Positions 7,963 through 13,285 of a DNA stretch of 13,285 nt are shown here, piece by piece (the stretch's first letter is position 1; the number at the start of each line of letters is the position of its first letter). The notes under the pieces are model-generated. The model did no database searches and had not been told where the DNA came from. It saw only the letters and a list, made by a program, of their open reading frames with translations. This stretch comes from Terriglobales bacterium (GTDB lineage: Bacteria; Acidobacteriota; Terriglobia; Terriglobales; Gp1-AA117): NCBI GenBank assembly GCA_030150795.1, contig JASLFF010000782.1, positions 1 to 13,285 of the forward strand. The letters run 5' to 3'. The translations under genes were made by a program, and so were the position numbers.

Positions 7963-8577
7963 GTGCGTACTTCTCTGCCCAAGGCCGATCAGAAGCTTAT
8001 CCAGATTGTGGATACCGCGCTGGTTGAAGCTGCGCGCAAGAGCGGCGACTGGCTGGCGTGCCGGAAGGGATGCACTCAATGCTGCTATGGTCCATTCGCG
8101 ATCAGCCAACTGGATGCTTGGCGACTACAAGTAGGCTTGAATGAACTTGAGTCGAGCGACCCGAAGCGTGCGGCGCGAGTTCGACGGCGTGCACAGCAGG
8201 CCGTACAGCGATTGTCTGCGACTTTTCCTGGCAATCCCCAAACCGGCATTCTGGCCGAAGACGAAGACGCTGAAGCTGCGTTTGCCAATTTCGCCAATGA
8301 CGAGCCTTGTCCCGCGCTTGATTCTGCCACAGGAGCTTGCGATTTGTACGCCGCACGTCCCATGACATGCCGCACGTTTGGTCCACCGATGCGGTCAGGG
8401 CCGGAAGAAGGGCTGGCTGTCTGCGAATTGTGCTACCACGGCGCAACCAACCAACAGATTGCCGAATGCGAGATGGTTCCCGATCCGGAAAATCTTGAAG
8501 AAAAGTTGATTACGCAAGCGGAAAAACTGACGGGTAAATGCGGGAACACGATTGTGGCGTTCTGCCTGGCGGGGTAA
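7963..8577 (+). CDS. YkgJ-family cysteine-cluster protein
   Basis: 204 residues from a GTG at 7963. It carries the family's CxxxCxxCC cluster (C33, C37, C40, C41 in WLACRKGCTQCC). Downstream cysteines in the usual setting include C116 (ECPAL-like context DEPCPALD), C126 (ACDLY), C136 (PMTCRTFGPP), then C154, C157 and others. Members are thought to bind zinc or an iron-sulfur cluster; the biochemical role is not established. The central region (~63-115) is helical and charged. The frame is open back to a TTG at 7945, but that codon sits just after the T-tract of the preceding terminator, so the GTG is preferred. No Shine-Dalgarno precedes it. A TATGCT at 7951-7956 could be a -10 box, which would make the message leaderless. 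It stands alone between a terminator and repeat copy A. Confidence 0.82.
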   Translation: MRTSLPKADQKLIQIVDTALVEAARKSGDWLACRKGCTQCCYGPFAISQLDAWRLQVGLNELESSDPKRAARVRRRAQQAVQRLSATFPGNPQTGILAEDEDAEAAFANFANDEPCPALDSATGACDLYAARPMTCRTFGPPMRSGPEEGLAVCELCYHGATNQQIAECEMVPDPENLEEKLITQAEKLTGKCGNTIVAFCLAG

Positions 8578-8579
8578 TT

Positions 8580-8732
8580 TCGCTGCAGATTTACGGAGCG
8601 CGGCAGGGCCGCAACCAAATGAAAATCCAGTGAACCGCTTTCCTCATGGTTCGTATGATATGAGTTTTCTTAACTTATAACAGCGAGCTTCTTCATGGCC
8701 AAGGCGGCCTAAAAATTCTTCGTAGGCCTGGC
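8580..8732 (+). repeat. Direct repeat copy A (~150 bp) upstream of the 639-residue gene
   Basis: This non-coding stretch starts 2 bases after the YkgJ stop and aligns end to end with 10698-10847 in the same orientation, about four bases in five identical with a few small gaps. Shared blocks include AGCGCGGCAGGGC, CGCTTTCCTCAT and ATTCTTCG, and both end in GGCCTGGC. It can form hairpins: GCGGC-AGG-GCCGC (8600-8612) and GGCCTA...TAGGCC (8706-8728). It lacks an open frame. Confidence 0.85.
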
Positions 8733-8752
8733 ACAAACTTTGATTGCTAACA

Positions 8753-10672
8753 ATGCAGAAAAGCACAGATCAATCCTTCCTTCCGCCAAGCTTGAGCGAC
8801 TGGCACCCAGATCGCGGATTTGAGGCCGAAAGAAATAGCAATTTAAGGAAACGATTGCGCCGGAAAGGACACTACCTTTTATCGAAAGAAGAAGACGGAG
8901 AAGCAGCCATGATGATCCAATATGGAACCACGACGAACTTTGTCGTCTCCTATGACAGCTCTTTCACGGGCGGAGTTGGACAACCGAATGGACCCGCACT
9001 ATCCCAAAGCGTGCTCGACTATTGCGAATATGACCTGGCGCGGCTCAGCGTGCTGTTTGGCGGTATTCTGCCGCCGTCAGCATCGCTTCCCATTCAGATC
9101 AATCTCGTTCCCGGAGGCGGAGGAGGCAATAACAATGGCGTAAACATCATCAACTGCTTCTGCAGCGTGAGTACCGATCTGATGTCCATGCCTACGATCG
9201 TGGTGGCCGAACTGTCTGAGATCTTTATGGTTTTCCAAAACAAGGGGTGGATTGCCGGTTGGAGCCATGGCGAAGCTCTTTCCCGCGTTTGTGCCGGACT
9301 TCTCTACCCCAACCGCGCTTGGCTTTTCCAGACCGGGGACCAATGGCTCAATGGCTCACCCACTTCGACCCACCCGGCGCGATCAAATTGGGTGGACAAC
9401 GTTGATCATACGGACCAGGATGTGGTCTCTACCGGTTGCGGAACGCTCTTCTTGAACTACCTGGCGAACCAGTTGAATTTGCGCTGGCCGGACATCATCG
9501 TCGCGGGCGCGCCCACGACCCAAACTCTGGCCGAGACGGCGAGCATTCTTGGCGTGTCGAACGCCTGGACGAATTTCATCAGCCTGATTACGACCCACTT
9601 TCCGCCCGGCAGCGGTCTGCCCGCGGAGCCGACGAGTTTTGGCCAGCCTCCCGAACCAACCGACGATCCGTTTCCTCTGGGCACAGTGGTTCCGCCGGTC
9701 CCTATGCTTTATACGCGCCATAACCTCGCCGACGACGGCACCACGCACACAGGATCGCTGAGTGACAGCCCGGACATCATCGTCAAAAACAATCCTGTGG
9801 CCGATCCCCAGACCACATATTCGACACCAGCCTCGATCGCCAGTGACACTGAGAGCGACCCAAATGTTCTGACCGGGCAAGCTAATTACATATACCTGCG
9901 TGTTTGGAACCGGGGCTCCGCAGATGCTGCTAATGTCTTCGCGACCGTCTATTGGTCAGAGCCAGCCACGCTGGTGACTCCGAACCTGTGGAACCTGATC
10001 GGCCCTGCTTATTACCCTCAAGTGCCGACAGGGAGCGCGGTCGAGGTTGCGAGCCCGGGGATCACGTGGCCTGCTGACAAGATTCCAGCACCCGGGCACT
10101 ATTGTTTCGTGTCTGCGGTGGGGAACGCGGACGCGCCTGGACCCAACCCCTCAAGCTTTGCTACTTTTGACGATTTCATGAATTACATTTACGCCAACAA
10201 CAACATCACCTGGCGCAATTTCAATGTCGTGCCTCCCGGCCCGCATCCTTTGCCGCCATGGGGCCATTTCATTCCCCTGCGCTTTCTGGTGGCCGGGGCC
10301 TGGGACGCGGCTCGAAAATTTTCTCTGGAAACCCACGCCGAACTTCCCGAGGAAAGCCGCATGGCTTTGCAGGTCCCGCACTGGATAGGGCATGGACTGA
10401 AACCGGCGCATCCGAAACTGGAGGAGTTGGAGGACGACAGGACGGACCCGGGGAGCCGCCGGCGTGTACGAATCCCGCTGCATGCGAATGGCCGGCATGA
10501 ACTGGGTCAGATTGAGTTACCCGCCGGGACTGCGGCCGCCAGCCACTTGTTGGTGCATATTCCCGAAGAGCGGCACCATCATCCGCACAAAGTCGTTGTC
10601 CGGCAACTATACGAAGGACGCGAAGCAGGAAGGATCACCTGGCTCATCCTGCCCAGACATCGGCGTAAATGA
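8753..10672 (+). CDS. Unrecognised two-domain protein: peptidase-like N-domain plus CARDB-like beta domain
   Basis: 639 residues from the ATG at 8753 (a TTG at 8744 is also in frame; neither has a Shine-Dalgarno). No signal peptide is seen. The N-terminus is basic (NLRKRLRRKGHYLL). A first domain (~55-285) contains LSQSVLDYCEYDLARLSVLFGGI, a Gly-rich turn (PGGGGGNNN), a helix VVAELSEIFM (151-160), GWSHGEALSRV (170-180), and NVDHTDQDVVSTGCGTLFLNYL. The helix sits where a zinc peptidase would have HExxH, but here it reads AELSE. A second domain (~336-495) has DSPDIIVKNNPVADP, NYIYLRVWNRG, ATVYWSEPATLVTPNLW and APGHYCFV...TWRNFNVV. It resembles CARDB-type beta-sandwich modules attached to secreted proteases. 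The C-terminal ~140 residues are charged, with a RHHHPH motif (607-612). Function is unknown. The gene stands alone, bracketed by the two ~150 bp repeats. Confidence 0.8.
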   Translation: MQKSTDQSFLPPSLSDWHPDRGFEAERNSNLRKRLRRKGHYLLSKEEDGEAAMMIQYGTTTNFVVSYDSSFTGGVGQPNGPALSQSVLDYCEYDLARLSVLFGGILPPSASLPIQINLVPGGGGGNNNGVNIINCFCSVSTDLMSMPTIVVAELSEIFMVFQNKGWIAGWSHGEALSRVCAGLLYPNRAWLFQTGDQWLNGSPTSTHPARSNWVDNVDHTDQDVVSTGCGTLFLNYLANQLNLRWPDIIVAGAPTTQTLAETASILGVSNAWTNFISLITTHFPPGSGLPAEPTSFGQPPEPTDDPFPLGTVVPPVPMLYTRHNLADDGTTHTGSLSDSPDIIVKNNPVADPQTTYSTPASIASDTESDPNVLTGQANYIYLRVWNRGSADAANVFATVYWSEPATLVTPNLWNLIGPAYYPQVPTGSAVEVASPGITWPADKIPAPGHYCFVSAVGNADAPGPNPSSFATFDDFMNYIYANNNITWRNFNVVPPGPHPLPPWGHFIPLRFLVAGAWDAARKFSLETHAELPEESRMALQVPHWIGHGLKPAHPKLEELEDDRTDPGSRRRVRIPLHANGRHELGQIELPAGTAAASHLLVHIPEERHHHPHKVVVRQLYEGREAGRITWLILPRHRRK

Positions 10673-10697
10673 TGAGAAACGAAGTTGGGAAGCCGCC

Positions 10698-10847
10698 TCG
10701 CCGCTTGATTTTCATAGCGCGGCAGGGCTGCAACCGAACGAAAACCAGTGAAGCGCTTTCCTCATAGTTCGTCTGATGTGAGTTGCCTGACTTACAACAG
10801 CGAACTCCTTCATAGCCGCGTGCCTAAAAAATTCTTCGCGGCCTGGC
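10698..10847 (+). repeat. Direct repeat copy B (~150 bp) downstream of the 639-residue gene
   Basis: Second copy of the element at 8580-8732, same orientation, starting 25 bases after the upstream stop codon and ending about 50 bases before the end of the converging membrane gene. The first hairpin is kept although its sequence changed: GCGGC-AGG-GCTGC (10719-10731) replaces one G-C pair by G-U. A four-base deletion lies near 10823. Short open frames crossing it on the plus strand have no recognisable protein and are not called as genes. Confidence 0.85.
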
Positions 10848-10895
10848 TTACTCGCCTGAACTGTCTTACAGCAGTCTCACTTCGCAGCGATCAAT

Positions 10896-11642
10896 CTAAG
10901 CCCCGGCCGAGACCGGCATATCTGAAATCACGCCTTCAGGAATGTGGTAACGCTCAGTGCGCGGAAGTTTGCCGAGCAATCCCAGAGCGAAGAACGCGCC
11001 GGCGACGATCAAGAAAGTCGCAAGACGGAGATTTCCAAGGCTCGCGGGTGAAAGATCAAAATACTTCCCTAGCCTCCACATGGCCCAGCCGGCAAGCTGC
11101 GTGGGGACAACCGTCCAAACGGCAACGTAAAACCAGCCTTTTTCTGCGCCTTCATCACGGGTGGAACGGGCTGCGCGCGGCGTGAAATCGAGCACAGTCG
11201 CAAGCACGATGGCCGCTGCCAGCGGGTAATAAAGCTTGTAGAAGAGATCGTTGATGATCCAGCGACCGAAGAAAAAGTTAATGCCCAGGCCGATCAGATT
11301 GATGGTGAATGGCACCAGCAGGTCAATCCACGCGGCGGTGTAGCAGACAACGCGATACCAGAGATTCGGTTTGGGCTCGCCGTAATGCGTGATGTAAGGC
11401 CGGGGCTCGCCGCCGGGAAGGCGTCCGGCGAACCCTCGCCAGATGCAAACGGCAGTTACGATCGCCAGCCAGATCCAGTGGCGGCAATCAGGCCCGTGAG
11501 CATAAAGATCAGCGGTAAGGTGGCCAGGGAGAATCCAGAACACCCATATCCAAATGGGGACGTGGAGCACACGGTAATAGTTCTTGTTCTTTTCACGTTC
11601 AACGACTTTTTTCATGAATGCTTGTGGGGTTCCGAACAGCAT
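10896..11642 (-). CDS. Polytopic membrane protein of unknown function
   Basis: 248 residues with about six hydrophobic segments (~26-44, 54-71, 95-125, 135-153, 168-188, 205-224). It is rich in Trp and Tyr in the membrane interfaces (e.g. PIWIWVFWILPGH, GPDCRHWIWLA). Loops carry GGEPRPYITHYGEPKPNLWYR (~77-97) and FTPRAARSTRDEG (~153-165). I do not recognise a named family. The start is uncertain: the ATG at 11642 and one nine codons later (11615, MKKVVEREKNK) both lack a clear Shine-Dalgarno; the later one gives a more typical basic N-terminus. It lies downstream of the small GNAT gene on the same strand (79-base gap), and could share its transcript. Confidence 0.75.
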   Translation of the reverse strand: MLFGTPQAFMKKVVEREKNKNYYRVLHVPIWIWVFWILPGHLTADLYAHGPDCRHWIWLAIVTAVCIWRGFAGRLPGGEPRPYITHYGEPKPNLWYRVVCYTAAWIDLLVPFTINLIGLGINFFFGRWIINDLFYKLYYPLAAAIVLATVLDFTPRAARSTRDEGAEKGWFYVAVWTVVPTQLAGWAMWRLGKYFDLSPASLGNLRLATFLIVAGAFFALGLLGKLPRTERYHIPEGVISDMPVSAGA

Positions 11643-11721
11643 TCTAATTCGCAGGCGCGCCTGTTGTGAAGCTGGATCAGCGATGCAGACTTAGCAATTC
11701 AGGAGCCTTTCTGGCAACCGA

Positions 11722-11991
11722 TTAGTTTGCGGCCTCAGGATGCTTTTTTAAATACGCTTTTACGAATGGGCACACGGGAACGACCTTAAGCTGATTGAAG
11801 TGGGCATAATCCAGCGCAGCGCGAATCAGCTGGTTTCCCAGCCCTCGTCCCCGCGAAGCTTGCGGGACCTCAGTATGGATCAGGGTAATGCTGTGGTCTG
11901 TGCGGCGGTATTGCAGCAGCGCTTTCTCATTCCCCAGCGCGATCTCAAACTGACCCTTGGCTTCATTGTGCGTAACGGAATTGCTATCCAT
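11722..11991 (-). CDS. Small Gly-type GNAT N-acetyltransferase-like protein
   Basis: 89 residues, the usual size of the short 'acetyltransferase CG' branch of the GNAT superfamily. The acetyl-CoA pyrophosphate loop RGRGLG (47-52) follows HTEVPQAS, then helix LIRAALDYAHFNQLKVVP and the characteristic CPFVKAYLKKHPE (74-86) with its conserved cysteine. It presumably binds acetyl-CoA and acetylates a small or protein amine; the acceptor is unknown for this branch. A Shine-Dalgarno GGAG (complement of 11999-12002) sits 7 bases before the ATG, and a promoter lies just upstream, so it is the first gene of its own unit. Confidence 0.88.
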   Translation of the reverse strand: MDSNSVTHNEAKGQFEIALGNEKALLQYRRTDHSITLIHTEVPQASRGRGLGNQLIRAALDYAHFNQLKVVPVCPFVKAYLKKHPEAAN

Positions 11992-12018
11992 GAGGCCGCT
12001 CCGTCTTTACTTTAGGCG

Positions 12019-12046
12019 ATTCTACGCCAATGCCGCACCGCGACAA
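12019..12046 (-). promoter_or_regulatory. Sigma70-type promoter for the GNAT gene
   Basis: On the minus strand TTGTCG (complement of 12041-12046) and TAGAAT (complement of 12019-12024) are separated by 16 bases. Transcription would start near 12012, about 20 bases before the ATG at 11991, with the Shine-Dalgarno inside the leader. Four of six and five of six positions match the consensus boxes. Confidence 0.55.
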
Positions 12047-12107
12047 CAGGTTCTTTGAGATTGCCGCCTGAATTTGATTTTGCCCACAACTGGGCTTGCT
12101 GGATCCA

Positions 12108-13285
12108 TTAAGTCTCTTGCTCCAAACGCTCCGCCGGCTTGGCCACTACGTCCGTTGCCGGCCACGAACCAGTGAAGCATGCCAGTACATAGATTCCGCC
12201 GACAATCGCGAACCCCTCAGCAAGCCCACGCGTGTGAGAAACCGTGCCCACAATAAATGAGAATGCCAATTGCAACAGAGTTCCCAGAAAATAAAACGTA
12301 TTCTGCACGCGTCCCATAAAGTGTTTGGGGACCAATTCCATCATGGTGCTGGTAATGGCAACGCCTCCCAGCGCGCGGCAACAACCCATAAGACAATAAA
12401 CCGCAACGCACACAGCCAGCGCCATGCTGACTTTGAGCGGCGCGGAAATCTTCAATACACCCTGAATGCGCGCGCCCAGGAACGGCAGCGAGATCAAGGA
12501 AATTGCCAGCAATGCCATGGAAATTCCAATGGCGCGGCGATGTCCGGTACCGCGTATAAGCGCGGGCGTATAAATTGCGCTCATGAATGCACCAATCGCC
12601 CAGCCGGCATTCAGCCATCCATAACCGACAGCGCCGGATTTCAAAATGCGGTCGCTGAACGGCGCCGTAATCACGCCTTGCGTCAACATTCCCGCCATAA
12701 ACAGGGCCCAGGCAGTGCCCAGCAGCAGCAATCGCGGGCGCAGTTTGATATAGGCAATGCCCTCTTTTAATTCATGCACAAACTTTGCCACCGCGCTTTC
12801 ATGCACGATTGTTGCATCGGCCACAGCCACCGTGTGCCGGCCCTTGCGTACAAACAGGTAACACGCAAACGAGAGCACGTAACTGGCAAAGTCGATAAAC
12901 AGCACGCCTGAAAGGCCGATCTTGTTATAGACAAATCCCACAAGCGCGCCTGCCAGCAGCCATCCGCCTTGCACGCCTGCAAGCAGAAAACTATTCGAAT
13001 GCACAAAGTGGGAATCCGGCGTAAGTTCCTGGATGAGCGCGTTAATGGTGGGCCAGAACATCCAGAAGCCCACGGCCACAATGATCGACATCAAATAAAC
13101 TTCCCACAACGCGGCCACGCCGCGCTACGCCAGCACCGCCACGCAAAGGATCACCAGGCCGCGTGCTGCGTCCAGCACCATGAGCAGGCGGCGCCGATCT
13201 TCACGGTCAATCACTACCCCGGTGAATGGCAGCATGACGAGTGCGGGGAGGGTTTGCAGCATGAGCAGCGTTCCCAGCGCTACTT
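12108..13285 (-). pseudogene. MFS exporter (MFS_3/EntS-like) interrupted by an in-frame amber codon; 5' end beyond window
   Basis: The frame runs from the right edge through 52 codons that read like the start of a major facilitator exporter (TLPALVMLPFTGVVIDREDR then RRLLMVLDAARGLV; the G-x-x-x-DR-x-DRR loop between helices 2 and 3). It then hits TAG at 13125-13127 and continues in the same frame for the rest of the transporter. The remainder has about nine membrane segments and the typical FWPTINALIQELTP and PKHFMGRVQNTFYFLG motifs, ending at 12108. No base is gained or lost; CAG to TAG would be a single transition. Restart at GTG 13118 or ATG 13091 lacks a Shine-Dalgarno and would miss at least the first three helices, so a working transporter is unlikely unless the stop is read through or is a sequence error. 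Intact relatives export small molecules or drugs by proton antiport. Confidence 0.75.

Noticed and set aside
8580..10847. Composite transposon or insertion sequence formed by the two repeats
   Set aside because: No transposase, terminal inverted repeats or target-site duplication were seen, and the copies are too diverged for a recent insertion.
10748..11185. Plus-strand open frame of 145 codons across repeat B and the membrane gene
   Set aside because: Its first part is the non-coding repeat and the rest is antisense to the well-supported membrane protein at 10896-11642. No domain or ribosome binding site supports it.

Overview
The window looks like ordinary chromosome from a soil-type bacterium of moderate GC content, most likely an Acidobacteriota member. 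This is inference from gene style: a secreted TPR protein with a carboxypeptidase-regulatory-like front domain, a Tat-type aldo/keto reductase, a small Lys/Glu-rich secreted protein, and many single-gene transcription units. No 16S or other phylogenetic marker is present. No transposase, integrase, CRISPR array, tRNA or rRNA was seen.

Layout from left to right. A minus-strand membrane-protein gene runs off the left edge (1-647). It is divergent from glycerol kinase glpK (768-2270), which is followed by a secreted TPR protein (2414-3928). A DoxX-like membrane protein (4084-4521) and an aldo/keto reductase (4554-5624) form a probable two-gene operon, convergent with a secreted calcineurin-like phosphoesterase (5684-6712, minus). 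Divergent from the phosphoesterase are msrA (6828-7367, with a probable terminator), a small secreted protein (7494-7883, with a clear intrinsic terminator) and a YkgJ-type cysteine-cluster protein (7963-8577). A large unrecognised two-domain protein (8753-10672) follows, bracketed by two diverged direct copies of a ~150 bp non-coding element (8580-8732 and 10698-10847). The right part is on the minus strand: a polytopic membrane protein of unknown function (10896-11642), a small Gly-type GNAT protein (11722-11991) with a recognisable promoter, and an MFS exporter gene (12108 to beyond 13285) broken by one in-frame amber codon.

The genes do not form one pathway. Common themes are envelope and secreted proteins and redox or repair functions (MsrA, DoxX-like, aldo/keto reductase), but only DoxX plus the reductase are arranged as an operon. 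I found no convincing new multi-gene system. The most interesting points are the paired ~150 bp repeats flanking the unrecognised 639-residue gene, the peptidase-like helix of that protein lacking the zinc-binding histidines, a hydrophilic insertion inside the phosphoesterase domain, a possible dual start (exported versus cytosolic) of the aldo/keto reductase, and the single-codon lesion in the MFS gene.
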